DNA from: Corynebacterium tuscaniense
GTDB lineage: Bacteria; Actinomycetota; Actinomycetes; Mycobacteriales; Mycobacteriaceae
DNA: 64,000 bases
Direction of reading: 5' to 3'
Assembly (NCBI RefSeq): GCF_008693065.1
Contig: NZ_VXKH01000004.1
Location: 38,516-102,515 of the forward strand
The position numbers were made by a program, and so were the translations under genes. The notes under the pieces were generated by a model. The model was not told the DNA's origin. It did no database searches and worked only from the letters and a program-made list of their open reading frames with translations. Positions 55,726 to 64,000 of the stretch are shown piece after piece (the first letter of the stretch is position 1; every line of letters begins with the position of its first letter).

Positions 55726-55989
55726 CTAGAGGTACTTATAAATGTCGTCGGGAGTGAGGCCACGAGAGACCATCATCACCTGCGTCCAATACATGAGCTG
55801 GCTCATTTCCTCAGCGAGCTCCTCATCAGACTGGTACTCGGAGGCAATCCAAACCTCGCCAGCCTCCTCGATGATCTTCTTTCCAATAGCATGCGGGCCC
55901 TTATCCAGAGCCTCTACGGTGCCGGAGCCGGCGGGGCGTTCGACGGCTTTGGTGGATAGTTCCGCGAAGAGTTCATCGAAGTTTTTCAC
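55726..55989 (-). CDS. hisE: Phosphoribosyl-ATP pyrophosphohydrolase HisE
   Basis: 87 residues from the GTG at 55989 (V-K-N-F-D-E-L-F); a GTG three codons earlier (55998) is possible. The MazG-like fold shows [11 protein letters not shown] and [11 protein letters not shown] with the metal-binding E-x-x-E pattern. It hydrolyses phosphoribosyl-ATP to phosphoribosyl-AMP, the second step of histidine synthesis, just before hisG in the unit. Confidence 0.93.
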   Translation of the reverse strand: MKNFDELFAELSTKAVERPAGSGTVEALDKGPHAIGKKIIEEAGEVWIASEYQSDEELAEEMSQLMYWTQVMMVSRGLTPDDIYKYL

Positions 55990-56004
55990 GCAGATCACTC
56001 TAAT

Positions 56005-56679
56005 CTATTGCGAGGTTGCAGCGCTGAACCGGCCATACACCCACTTCGCATCAGCACCCACAAATTCTTGTGGATCCATGGGCATGACCCCGTCGGGCAC
56101 TTTTTCTGCCAGCCCCAGGACCACGCATCCTGCAGCCGCGGCAGCGGTCATCCCCGCCCAGGAATCCTCAAAGACAAGGCAGTCGCTGGGGTCCTGCCCC
56201 ACCGCTTGAGCCGCTGCTAAATACATGTCAGGGGCCGGTTTCGGGTTGGGCACCTCATCACCAGTCACAGAACCACAGAAAAACTCGCGCCCCACCGCGT
56301 CAATACAGCGGTCCGCCAATTCACGTTCGGTGTTGGTGGTGACCATCATAGGGGTGCCGTCGGCAAGCAATGATGCGAGCAGCTCACGCACTCCCGGATT
56401 CGGCTGAAGGTCGGCTGACAACAACTCCCCCATGCGCGCATACATCCATGTGCGGTAATGCTCATAGTCGCCTGGCTGCAGCTCCACGCCCGCCCACTTG
56501 GCGCACACGCGCAATGTGTTGGCGAAGCTGCCACCAACGGTCCGCTCACGCTGTTCAGCATTAAGCCGGCGCCCTAATTTCTCCGAAAGCTCGTACGTGG
56601 CAATGCCCCACAGAGGCTCCGTATCCACCATCGTGCCGTCCATGTCCCAAAAGACGGCGGCAGGCCGCGCGCTAGTCAA
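56005..56679 (-). CDS. HAD-superfamily hydrolase (beta-phosphoglucomutase/phosphatase-like)
   Basis: 224 residues, apparently starting with TTG at 56679, which overlaps the end of the upstream gene by 8 bp; no ATG or GTG lies before the catalytic motif. Motif I F-W-D-M-D-G-T-M-V-D has both Asps, motif II is V-T-T-N-T and motif IV L-V-F-E-D-S-W-A-G has its acidic pair. It probably acts on a small phosphorylated metabolite or sugar phosphate. It lies 16 bp upstream of hisE on the same strand and may be co-transcribed with the his genes. Confidence 0.85.
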   Translation of the reverse strand: MTSARPAAVFWDMDGTMVDTEPLWGIATYELSEKLGRRLNAEQRERTVGGSFANTLRVCAKWAGVELQPGDYEHYRTWMYARMGELLSADLQPNPGVRELLASLLADGTPMMVTTNTERELADRCIDAVGREFFCGSVTGDEVPNPKPAPDMYLAAAQAVGQDPSDCLVFEDSWAGMTAAAAAGCVVLGLAEKVPDGVMPMDPQEFVGADAKWVYGRFSAATSQ

Positions 56680-57052
56680 GCTCAGGCAGGGAATTCAAGG
56701 CGTCCTCAGCAGCGCCCGTTGCCGCCGCCGCACGATAAGCGAAATCCTGCAGGTCGGCCTTTTCTTCTGGTTCGAGCACCGCGTCAGCGTGCTGCGAGTT
56801 GAACTCTTGGAGGTTGGCGAAAAACGGCTCCACAACCGCGTTCAGCTTCTCCGCACCTGGGTCAGCGCCAACCAGGTCGAGGGCGTCGAGATACATCTCC
56901 AAAACTCGCTTGAGATCAGGCAGTACTGCCGGATCAAACGGCTCATCCCACAACTCCTTGTCGTCCTCATTGAGGTAAGAGCCGGTAGCAAAGGTGGTCA
57001 GGTCATCGATGAACTCGTTGACATCGTCCTGAAACTGTTCGCGGATGGTCAT
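56672..57052 (-). CDS. Small acidic conserved protein of unknown function
   Basis: 126 residues from an ATG at 57052. It is strongly acidic and helical, with no TM segment, signal or cysteine. No catalytic motif is seen. It overlaps the HAD gene start by 8 bp and lies 22 bp after mshC, so it is part of the mshC-to-hisG run. A similar small protein occurs at this place in related corynebacteria, from memory. Confidence 0.6.
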   Translation of the reverse strand: MTIREQFQDDVNEFIDDLTTFATGSYLNEDDKELWDEPFDPAVLPDLKRVLEMYLDALDLVGADPGAEKLNAVVEPFFANLQEFNSQHADAVLEPEEKADLQDFAYRAAAATGAAEDALNSLPELD

Positions 57053-57073
57053 ACCAGCTATTGTTGCCCAGAT

Positions 57074-58282
57074 TTAGTACAGCTGCACGCCAAGCAAGCC
57101 ATGGACCGCGTCCGCGATCAATCCCTCGTAGTCACCGGGTGCGCCGTCGATGATCTCAAGGGCTAGCGGCGTGTTCAGATCATCAGCCAAAGCAGCACGC
57201 AGCTTATCGACGACCCCCAGAGCCTCCTCTTCACTCACTTCTACCGAGAGCGCCTCCCGCCATGTGGCGAGACGTTGCGCAGCGACATCAAGAGCCTCAT
57301 AGGAGAAATCACGATCCTGGCGGTAGTGCCCCGCAAACACAGCAAGACGAATCGCACCTGCCTCATGCCCGGCTTCGGTGAGCTTGTGCACGAAAACGAG
57401 ATTGCCCAGGGACTTGGACATTTTCACCCCATCGAGGGCAATCATGCCGGTGTGCACGTAATGCTCTGCCATGCGGTCCACCCCGTATGCCGATTCCGCA
57501 TGGGCAGCGGAGAACTCATGGTGTGGGAATGCCAGGTCTGATCCACCGCCCTGGATGGCAAAGCTATGGCCTAAACGGTTCGTTGCAATGGCCGAGCATT
57601 CGATGTGCCAGCCAGGGCGCCCTGCACCAAAGGGTGCCTCCCACGATGGTTCACCCGGACGGTGGCCACGCCACAATAAAGCATCCAGCGGGTCTCGCTT
57701 GCCTTCACGCTCCGGATCACCACCACGTTCCGCAAAGAACTCCTCCATCGTGTCGCGATCCAGGTTGGATTCGTAGCCGAACTGCTCTGTTGCAGTGATC
57801 GGGGCATAGATATCGCCGTGATTGAGCTGGTAGGCCTTGCCATCATCGAGAAGCATCTGCACCATCTCAATGACTTCACCGACGGATTCCATGGCACCGA
57901 TGTAATCACGTGGCGGGATGACAGACAGAATCTCCATATCGCTGCGAAACAGATCAATCTGACTGGTGCCCAGCTCACGCCAATCCACACCGTCACGCTC
58001 CGCGCGCTCGAACAGCGGATCATCCACATCCGTGATGTTTTGCGCATAGATCACCTTGTGGCCATTAGCCAGTAGCTGGCGGTACACCAGGTCAAAGGCT
58101 AGGTACGTAGCCGCATGGCCCAGGTGCGTCGAATCATACGGAGTTATGCCGCAGACATACATGCCCACTTCCCCATCGTGCACTTCGACTGCCTTTACCC
58201 GCTGGTCAGCAGTATCAAAGAGGGACAAAGGGACCGGACTACCAGCAACGGTAGGCACAACGGGGTAAGGCCAAGAACGCAT
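57074..58282 (-). CDS. mshC: Cysteine ligase of mycothiol synthesis (MshC)
   Basis: 402 residues from an ATG at 58282. It is related to cysteinyl-tRNA synthetase: [17 protein letters not shown] gives the zinc Cys and HIGH-like motif, and K-M-S-K-S-L-G is the KMSKS loop. The tRNA-binding C-terminal domain is short. It joins L-cysteine to GlcN-inositol with ATP, a step in making mycothiol, the main thiol of actinobacteria. It is divergent from the cutinase gene with a 62-bp gap. Confidence 0.96.
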   Translation of the reverse strand: MRSWPYPVVPTVAGSPVPLSLFDTADQRVKAVEVHDGEVGMYVCGITPYDSTHLGHAATYLAFDLVYRQLLANGHKVIYAQNITDVDDPLFERAERDGVDWRELGTSQIDLFRSDMEILSVIPPRDYIGAMESVGEVIEMVQMLLDDGKAYQLNHGDIYAPITATEQFGYESNLDRDTMEEFFAERGGDPEREGKRDPLDALLWRGHRPGEPSWEAPFGAGRPGWHIECSAIATNRLGHSFAIQGGGSDLAFPHHEFSAAHAESAYGVDRMAEHYVHTGMIALDGVKMSKSLGNLVFVHKLTEAGHEAGAIRLAVFAGHYRQDRDFSYEALDVAAQRLATWREALSVEVSEEEALGVVDKLRAALADDLNTPLALEIIDGAPGDYEGLIADAVHGLLGVQLY

Positions 58283-58344
58283 GGGGGCCAGCCTACAAGC
58301 TGAATCGCAGGTGCGTGTCCAGTGGGGGCGTTAGAGTCACCGGC

Positions 58345-59700
58345 ATGAACAACTCGTACGCCATCACTGCGTTGAGCACCGCAATCGCTCTCACCGCATC
58401 CTCCATTCCCGCCATAGCAGCAGAGGACACAAAAACCGCTGAATCGTGCCCAGTGGTACACATCGTCATAGCCTCCGGAGCGCACGAATCTACCACGGCA
58501 GACTCACCGCAAGACATCCGCGGTTTTGCACATGGTGTTAATTTCGCTGCTGAACTACAAGACGCATACTCGGGAACAGTGAGCGCATGGCAGTTGCCCT
58601 ACTCATCCTCCGTGACCGTCATGGGATCCGCACTGGACAATCGCGCCCTCACGGAACGTGACAAGGGCTATCTACCCTACGGTGCGTCCCGCGCGGAAGG
58701 AGTCCGTCTGACCTCCAAACACATGGCAGAGTTCGTGGCACAATGCCCCGAGGCCCAATTCATTCTCGCCGGGTATTCACAGGGAGCATCTGTCATCGGT
58801 GACACTGTCGCAGCCATCGGCCGTGGCACAGTCCAAGGTGTAAGCGTGGATAGCATCCTCGGCACTTACCTCCTTGCGGATCCAGGACGCTCGCGGTTCA
58901 CTAATGAAGAGGTACTGCTTCAGGACGGCACACGGGGGCTCCGCAGCGCCACCGGTGAAATTCTCGTTCCCGTCGATCAAGGCACGCCACCGGCTACCTA
59001 CGATGGACTCACTGGTCCTCGCTCGGATGGTGCTTTTAGTCCGTTCGGTGACCGGGTCATGTCCTTTTGCCATCCACTTGATCCGGCATGCGCAACTGCC
59101 ACGAATCGTCTCCCGCAACGTCTGGGCCAAACGCTCAATCAATGGGAAGACACACCAGACCACACCATCGCAGCCAAGGACGCTTTGCTGACCCCAAAGG
59201 TGCTCAGTGCCCTATTCCTGGTCAGTCTTCCACTGCTTATTCTCACTTCGTTGGGGTTCTACTCCCCTATTCCAGGTCTCATCGACTCGGTTTCGGGCAT
59301 CACTGGTCTCAATGCGACCCAAAGCGCAGCGTTACGTGCACTGGCCAGTGAAGTCACTGTGGTCGGCCGTGAGGCCAAGACCTACGACCGGGAGCAATCC
59401 TCGAATACCGGACCAGCTATCACGCCTCCCGTTCCCGAAGTAGACAAACTCTCCACCGACGGAGGGAGCTCCCAGGCTTCCCGTTTAAGCAGTGTCGCCG
59501 TCTCGCAAGGACTCAAAGGAAGCTATCATCTGCGCTATTTCACGAAAAACACCGGCAACGCCGACGGTTCCACCAAGGATGGTGCGGGGCCATTCACCGT
59601 GGGCGGGAAAATCGTGGATAAGTGGATCCACGATGACATGGAGTTGCGGATCGTCGGCGCATTGGCTGCTAAAGAACAGCCCCTCCTGACGCATCCATGA
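58345..59700 (+). CDS. Secreted cutinase-family protein with long C-terminal extension
   Basis: 451 residues from the ATG at 58345. A signal peptide of about 25 residues ends near A-I-A-A. The cutinase domain (about 30-270) has the nucleophile G-Y-S-Q-G-A, the Asp in F-G-D-R-V-M-S-F-C, a probable late His and paired Cys residues. The C-terminal about 170 residues carry a hydrophobic segment ([14 protein letters not shown]) and a disordered region. It hydrolyses esters; relatives in mycobacteria (Culp proteins) are lipases or phospholipases. It converges on uppP with a 32-bp overlap. Confidence 0.85.
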   Translation: MNNSYAITALSTAIALTASSIPAIAAEDTKTAESCPVVHIVIASGAHESTTADSPQDIRGFAHGVNFAAELQDAYSGTVSAWQLPYSSSVTVMGSALDNRALTERDKGYLPYGASRAEGVRLTSKHMAEFVAQCPEAQFILAGYSQGASVIGDTVAAIGRGTVQGVSVDSILGTYLLADPGRSRFTNEEVLLQDGTRGLRSATGEILVPVDQGTPPATYDGLTGPRSDGAFSPFGDRVMSFCHPLDPACATATNRLPQRLGQTLNQWEDTPDHTIAAKDALLTPKVLSALFLVSLPLLILTSLGFYSPIPGLIDSVSGITGLNATQSAALRALASEVTVVGREAKTYDREQSSNTGPAITPPVPEVDKLSTDGGSSQASRLSSVAVSQGLKGSYHLRYFTKNTGNADGSTKDGAGPFTVGGKIVDKWIHDDMELRIVGALAAKEQPLLTHP

Positions 59701-60550
59701 CCCCGGTGGCCAGCAGAATCATCACGATAATGCCCAGCGGGATGCGGTACGCAGCAAACCATGCGAAGGAATGGTGGGATACGAACTTGAGCAGCCACGC
59801 GATCGACGCATAGCCAAGCGCAAAGGCGATGATGGAGCCCACGAGGAGCTGACTTCCTGATGCCGCCTGACCGGCTTGAGGTGCGAAGGCATCCGGCAAC
59901 GAGAACAACCCCGAAGCCAACACCGCTGGGATAGCAAGCAAGAAGCTAAAACGCGTAGCCACCTCACGGTCCAACCCACGGAACAGGCCGCCTGAGATCG
60001 TGCCACCCGAACGTGAGACGCCAGGAATGAGCGCAAGACATTGCCACAAGCCCATGACAATGGCATCCTTCATGGTCAGCTCGTCATACCCCCGTGTCTT
60101 CTTGCCCACGCGCTCCGCGAAAATAAAAACAAAAGAAAACAGGATGAGCACCGCTGCGGTGATCCACAGATTACGGAAGTTCTCGCGGATCAAGTCCTTG
60201 AGCAGCAGACCGGCGACCGCGACAGGAATCGTTCCCACGATGACCATCCAGCCCATCCGGTAATCAAAGCCTCGCTTCTCCGGGTTCAACACGCCAGCGA
60301 ACCAACCGGTGAGAATCTGCCAAATTTCCTTGGCGAAAAACACCAGAACGGCAAGCTCCGTACCCAACTGGATCACCGCAGTGAAACTCGCGCCCGCATC
60401 TTGCCCCCAGAACAATTCGGAGACAATACGCAGGTGGCCGGAGGAGGACACGGGCAGAAACTCCGTGAGCCCCTGCACGATTGACAAAACAACCACCTGG
60501 GTCCAAGACATGGCTTCAGGGGCGACTACTACTGGTGCACTGAGATCCAT
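59669..60550 (-). CDS. uppP: Undecaprenyl-diphosphate phosphatase UppP (BacA)
   Basis: 293 residues from the ATG at 60550. A longer open frame reaches 61618 but its extra part is antisense to the lipoprotein gene. The first active-site motif [15 protein letters not shown] and the second P-G-V-S-R-S-G-G-T are intact within eight TM segments. It recycles the lipid carrier for peptidoglycan and arabinogalactan synthesis and confers bacitracin tolerance. It is divergent from the lipoprotein gene, with 81 bp between the starts. Confidence 0.95.
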   Translation of the reverse strand: MDLSAPVVVAPEAMSWTQVVVLSIVQGLTEFLPVSSSGHLRIVSELFWGQDAGASFTAVIQLGTELAVLVFFAKEIWQILTGWFAGVLNPEKRGFDYRMGWMVIVGTIPVAVAGLLLKDLIRENFRNLWITAAVLILFSFVFIFAERVGKKTRGYDELTMKDAIVMGLWQCLALIPGVSRSGGTISGGLFRGLDREVATRFSFLLAIPAVLASGLFSLPDAFAPQAGQAASGSQLLVGSIIAFALGYASIAWLLKFVSHHSFAWFAAYRIPLGIIVMILLATGVMDASGGAVL

Positions 60551-60631
60551 CACGGTGGACACCCTACAACCGCGCATCGCCATCGCTGGCACGGCGCGGC
60601 GTGACCAGGTGAGGTTGATAGGCTTAAGCGT

Positions 60632-61651
60632 GTGAAAGCTCTCCGTCTTGTACCCCTTGCCGCTACATGTCTGCTTCTTGCTGGGTGCTCCCCCGCAGTC
60701 CAAAACAAAACCGAAGACGTGCTGTACATGGGTAACGCCGAACCGGCTGAATCTCCTGCCGCATCTGACCCCGATGGGGAAATCATTCCGTCGCCCGCTA
60801 TCACAGATATTGACACTACAGGGGGCATTTTGGGCGTGCGTCTTGCAGACGCACTGCAGGTCGGTGACCTCGCAGCTTTCCGCGATCAGAACACTCACAC
60901 AATCGACGTCGATGCGTCTAGCGGTGATGTTTCCGCGAATGCCGGTTTTTTCGCCATCGTCCACCCGAATGACAACGAGGTGGAGCTTATCAGCGCAGCG
61001 ACGGGCAAATCCGTCGAACACATTCCCGTCGGCGACGACATCACGGTGGCTGCCCCGTTGACGGGGAACAACGTCATCACCGGCTCTGACTCCATCGAAC
61101 GCGTGTGGGTGTACTCCAAAGACGGTGCAGAGCAAGACACGTTCAAGGTGGCACGCCCCTCCGATTACATCCTTGCCCAATCGCTTGATAGTGAAGACCG
61201 GGTCGTGCGCGTGAACCGTTTCGACACGACGATTCAGGATCTGCATATGGATGAGGGAAGCCAGGGAGGCACCCTGCGCGTAGGTTTCGGCGTGGGCAAG
61301 GTTGCGTTCGGTGAAGATGGAGTAGTCCTTGCCGCTGATGCCACCGGCGACAGGTTGTTCATATACACCACCGATGAGGTCATACGTCTGCATCAGATGG
61401 TTCCCACCGACGGCCGCCCCTGGGCAGTTGCTTGGGATAGCCAGCGGAATCTCGCGTGGGTGACATCCACCGCCAATAACACTGTCGTTGGCTACGACAT
61501 CTCTCAGGGTGTGCCCCTGGAAAAGATGCGTTTCAAGACCGTGACGGCCCCCCAAAGCCTTGTCGCGCTTGACGGCGGCACTCTGGTCATCGGCTCCGCA
61601 ACCGGTGATGGCCTCCAAATAATCAACCCTGGTAACGAGGCGAAGGAGTAA
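60632..61651 (+). CDS. Beta-propeller lipoprotein (YncE-like)
   Basis: 339 residues starting with GTG at 60632. The signal peptide ends in the lipobox L-L-A-G-C. The mature part shows repeated beta-rich units that fit a YVTN/NHL-type propeller: [22 protein letters not shown]. No catalytic residues are recognised. It is conserved next to pyrD in corynebacteria from memory, and the gap to pyrD is only 5 bp, so the two are co-transcribed. The role is unknown. Confidence 0.75.
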   Translation: MKALRLVPLAATCLLLAGCSPAVQNKTEDVLYMGNAEPAESPAASDPDGEIIPSPAITDIDTTGGILGVRLADALQVGDLAAFRDQNTHTIDVDASSGDVSANAGFFAIVHPNDNEVELISAATGKSVEHIPVGDDITVAAPLTGNNVITGSDSIERVWVYSKDGAEQDTFKVARPSDYILAQSLDSEDRVVRVNRFDTTIQDLHMDEGSQGGTLRVGFGVGKVAFGEDGVVLAADATGDRLFIYTTDEVIRLHQMVPTDGRPWAVAWDSQRNLAWVTSTANNTVVGYDISQGVPLEKMRFKTVTAPQSLVALDGGTLVIGSATGDGLQIINPGNEAKE

Positions 61652-61656
61652 CCGCC

Positions 61657-62733
61657 ATGCGCCCTTATGACATCCTGCTCAGAGCAATGTTCCTCATCCC
61701 CCCAGAGCGCATCCACGGAATTTTGAGCACCGCTTTCAACGGTGTGAGCCGCTCCCGTACGGCCAGTAAGGCACTGAGTCGCGTCCTACCCCACCGCGAT
61801 CCTGTCCTTGAGCAAGAAGTCTTTGGCGTGCAGTTCCCGGCACCACTGGGTTTAGCAGCAGGCTTTGATAAAAACGCCACGGCCGTCAACGCTTGGTCGG
61901 CACTTGGCTTTGGCTACGCCGAAATGGGCACTGTAACTCCGAAGGCTCAGCCAGGAAACCCAGCTCCGCGACTCTTCCGCCTGCCTGCGGACAAAGCGAT
62001 CCTCAACCGCATGGGTTTCAATAACCAGGGTGCCCTGGCTGTCGCCCGCAACTTGGAGCGACGTCGCCCCGGCAACGTTGTGGGTATCAACATTGGCAAG
62101 AACAAGACCGCTACCGATGCTGTGGCGGATTACCGTTCGGGTGCTAGCCTGCTTGGTCCTCTCGCGGACTACGTAGTGGTCAATGTTTCCTCACCGAACA
62201 CCCCGGGTCTGCGCGACTTGCAGGCAATTGAGCAGCTCCGTCCAATCCTCTCCGCGGTCAAAGAGGCCACAGACACCCCTGTCCTGGTCAAGATCGCCCC
62301 CGACTTGAGCGATGAAGATATCGATGCCGTGGCGGACCTGGCCATTGAGCTAGAACTTGACGGCATCGTGGCTACGAACACAACTATCAGCCGTGAAGGC
62401 CTGAAAACGAATCCCGTTGAGGTTGAAGCTATGGGCGCTGGTGGTATCTCTGGCGACCCTGTCCAGGCGCGTTCACTGGAAGTGCTCAAACGACTTCACT
62501 CGCGTGTGGGCAAACAGATTGTCCTCATCAGCGTGGGAGGTATTTCCACCCCGCAACAGGCATGGGAGCGCATCGCAAATGGTGCCAGCCTCTTGCAGGG
62601 CTACACACCATTTATTTACGGCGGCGTTGGGTGGATTAACGGCATTCACCGCGGACTTGCCCAACAGGTACATGCGCACGGTCTGACGAACATCAGCGAA
62701 GCCGTAGGCAGCGGCCTGGAGTGGAAATACTAA
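61657..62733 (+). CDS. pyrD: Dihydroorotate dehydrogenase (quinone), class 2
   Basis: 358 residues. The FMN barrel has [11 protein letters not shown] and the catalytic S-S-P-N-T-P-G-L-R loop with the class-2 Ser. An N-terminal helix (about 1-40) docks the enzyme to the membrane so that electrons go to menaquinone. It oxidises dihydroorotate to orotate in pyrimidine synthesis. It is co-transcribed with the upstream lipoprotein gene. Confidence 0.96.
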   Translation: MRPYDILLRAMFLIPPERIHGILSTAFNGVSRSRTASKALSRVLPHRDPVLEQEVFGVQFPAPLGLAAGFDKNATAVNAWSALGFGYAEMGTVTPKAQPGNPAPRLFRLPADKAILNRMGFNNQGALAVARNLERRRPGNVVGINIGKNKTATDAVADYRSGASLLGPLADYVVVNVSSPNTPGLRDLQAIEQLRPILSAVKEATDTPVLVKIAPDLSDEDIDAVADLAIELELDGIVATNTTISREGLKTNPVEVEAMGAGGISGDPVQARSLEVLKRLHSRVGKQIVLISVGGISTPQQAWERIANGASLLQGYTPFIYGGVGWINGIHRGLAQQVHAHGLTNISEAVGSGLEWKY

Positions 62734-62744
62734 CCACTAACTCC

Positions 62745-62770
62745 CTATGCCGGGCTATATCCCGGCATAG
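62745..62770. terminator. Hairpin terminator between pyrD and the small membrane protein gene
   Basis: Perfect 10-bp arms CTATGCCGGG and CCCGGCATAG with a 6-nt loop, 11 bp after the pyrD stop and 2 bp after the stop of the convergent gene. There is only a weak CTTATT tail on the plus strand. Confidence 0.75.
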
Positions 62771-62771
62771 C

Positions 62772-63122
62772 TTATTGGGCGATGGAACGACGCAACACGA
62801 GAGCGCACAACACCGCGGCACCTGCCCACAAGACCAACCAATACGTCTGAGTGACAAACAGTGCTGTGTCCGGAATGAACAGCGACACGATTATCAGTAA
62901 CGTCGCTAGCAGCTGCGCCGCAAAGCGAGTGCGGGTGCCTTTACCATCGGGGGAGATAACCACAAACGCGCCGAAGAGGAGCGCGGCGATACAGATCAAC
63001 ACCGTTGCCGGCGTGAATGTGAAAAGGGCATTACCAGCAACGAATGCGATAACAGCCAAAATCACCAAAACCACAGCGAGGGCAATAAATGCCCCGCCAG
63101 CGCGCATCTGAATCGGAACCAT
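62772..63122 (-). CDS. Small four-helix membrane protein of unknown function
   Basis: 116 residues from an ATG at 63122; a second ATG five codons on is also possible. Four TM segments are seen (about 10-32, 35-52, 65-82, 90-108), with a polar loop G-K-G-T-R-T-R between helices 2 and 3. No family motif is recognised. It is convergent with pyrD, and upstream lies the insertion sequence. Confidence 0.6.
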   Translation of the reverse strand: MVPIQMRAGGAFIALAVVLVILAVIAFVAGNALFTFTPATVLICIAALLFGAFVVISPDGKGTRTRFAAQLLATLLIIVSLFIPDTALFVTQTYWLVLWAGAAVLCALVLRRSIAQ

Positions 63123-63212
63123 TGTACAGATACTACCTGGCGGGGCATGGCAGCGCGGGATAGTTCGGGATGGTTAGGGAAGTTAAGGGCACCGATGGCC
63201 TAGTTTTCGTCT

Positions 63213-63284
63213 GTGATGTCTAGGGACTTTTTGGACACGGAGTCCAGGAGGTTTTTGGACGGGATGTCTAGTGGCTTTTTGGAC
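63213..63284. repeat. Three tandem 24-bp repeats near the IS left end
   Basis: Three copies in register, each ending in TTTTTGGAC (63228-63236, 63252-63260 and 63276-63284), with copies 1 and 3 also sharing GATGTCTAG. They lie between the membrane-protein gene and the transposase and may be transposase-binding sites or the terminal region of the element. Confidence 0.75.
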
Positions 63285-63295
63285 GGTTACGGCGG

Positions 63296-63319
63296 TGGAA
63301 TAGCCGGATGGCTATTCCA
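63296..63319. terminator. Perfect hairpin upstream of the transposase
   Basis: TGGAATAGCC and GGCTATTCCA (10-bp arms) with the loop GGAT. It could stop outside transcription from entering the transposase gene, or be a site for the transposase. No T-run follows. Confidence 0.5.
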
Positions 63320-63401
63320 TTGCATAAGCGCAGAAAGATCGCAGAGAGGGTGTCAGGAATTTTGTGTGTGAGGCTCTGACGTAGAAGGAGTTTCACCGAT
63401 A

Positions 63402-64000
63402 ATGACTACGGTGTCACCGAAGAAAGCCCATGACCCATCGAGGGTCAACGAGATCAGCGCAAAGCTGATGGAAAATCCTGAGCTCGCCAGCTTGATCGGC
63501 GAGTTGTCGACCTCGGCCGATGATGCCAGCGAGCTGGTCAAAGGCCTGTTGCAGGCATCGATCAACGCTGGTCTCCAGGCAGAAATGGATGCCCATTTGG
63601 GCTATAGCCATTCCGACCGCAAGACCAAAGCCCAGGTTGAACCCGCGCAGGGCGGCAATCACCGCAATGGTTCGTACACCAAGACCGTCAATTCTGGCTA
63701 CGGCGCGGTGGACGTGACCGTGCCCAGGGATCGTGCCGGCACGTTTACTCCCCGGATGGTGCCCAAAGGTGCACGCCGGCTGACAGAGCTTGATGACATG
63801 ATCATCTCGCTGTACGCCGGCGGGATGACCGTGCGCGATATTCAGCACCATCTTGGGTCCACCCTGGGGGTGGATATGAGCCCGGATACGATCAGCACGA
63901 TTACCGATGCGGTCTTAGAAGAGGTCATGATCTGGCAGAACCGCCAGCTTGACGAGTTCTACCCAGTGATCTTCCTTGATGCGCTCCGGGTGAAAATCCG
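63402..64000 (+). mobile_element. IS256-family transposase (3' end outside window)
   Basis: The ATG at 63402 follows AAGGAG and gives 199 codons before the window ends; the frame is undamaged. H-L-G-Y, G-G-N-H-R-N-G, V-P-R-D-R-A-G-T-F-T-P and L-Y-A-G-G-M-T-V-R-D-I fit the Mutator/IS256 family, and the F-L-D-A-L-R-V-K-I block holds the first Asp of the DDE triad. The other catalytic residues lie beyond the window. Whether the copy is complete cannot be told from here. Confidence 0.92.

Noticed and set aside
60551..61618. Long upstream extension of the uppP frame
   Set aside because: It is fully antisense to the lipoprotein gene, which has a signal peptide, a lipobox and tight linkage to pyrD. 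UppP starts naturally at 60550.
63414..63851. Open frame on the minus strand inside the transposase
   Set aside because: It is a shadow of the transposase gene, which shows clear IS256-family motifs.

Overview
The window comes from a Corynebacterium (Actinobacteria, Mycobacteriales) chromosome with roughly mid-50s percent GC. The gene order supports this: secA2-odhI-ftsR-DUF151-merR, the pupylation genes (pup, dop, pafA, pafB, pafC, ARC ATPase) with no proteasome genes, ppm1/lnt, mshC, rbpA, and a surface protein with a C-terminal membrane module that I associate with corynebacteria. The species cannot be fixed from sequence alone.

Layout. 1-5000: the 3' part of a secreted PHB-depolymerase-like esterase, a large coiled-coil surface protein and a CPA2 cation/proton antiporter. 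5100-11900: an MFS transporter, tRNA-Pro(GGG), then secA2 (accessory secretion ATPase), odhI (FHA switch of the TCA cycle), ftsR, a DUF151 protein and a second MerR regulator. 12000-18200 (minus strand): a substrate-binding/VWA protein, a conserved protein of unknown function, two CNNM/CorC-type membrane proteins and a DEAD-box helicase. 18200-26050: gnd, a thioesterase, CorA, ndh, a degenerate cyclopropane-synthase-like protein, a membrane-anchored YceI protein, a small zinc-finger protein and rbpA. 26150-32400 (minus): ppm1-lnt-fxsA for lipoprotein and lipoglycan maturation, a lipoprotein lipase, a DprE2-like reductase and an M24 peptidase. 32400-41600 (minus): helY, tatC, tatA, pafC, pafB, pafA, pup, dop. 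41600-45830: a block lying between dop and the ARC ATPase, holding a gene remnant, an unknown membrane-anchored protein, pdxS and divergent pdxR, with no pdxT. 45830-58280: ARC, trmI, an M18 aminopeptidase, a RecB-like nuclease, fhs, a Dcu transporter, aspA, hisG-hisE, a HAD phosphatase, a small acidic protein and mshC. 58340-63120: a cutinase-like protein, uppP, a beta-propeller lipoprotein, pyrD and a small membrane protein. 63200-64000: the left part of an IS256-family insertion sequence, cut by the window end.

How the genes fit together. The minus-strand cluster from dop to the M24 peptidase joins protein tagging (Pup, PafA, Dop), the PafB/PafC DNA-damage regulator pair and the Tat translocase, as in mycobacteria. 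The ARC ATPase lacks the C-terminal tail that docks mycobacterial Mpa on the proteasome, in keeping with corynebacteria that have no proteasome. Fhs, Dcu and AspA sit together and suggest aspartate/fumarate and formate metabolism under low oxygen. No phage, CRISPR array or complete known defence system was seen. The most unusual items are the dop-ARC insertion with its unknown membrane protein, a PdxR that lacks the PLP-binding lysine, a cyclopropane-synthase relative with a broken SAM motif, and several structured intergenic regions.
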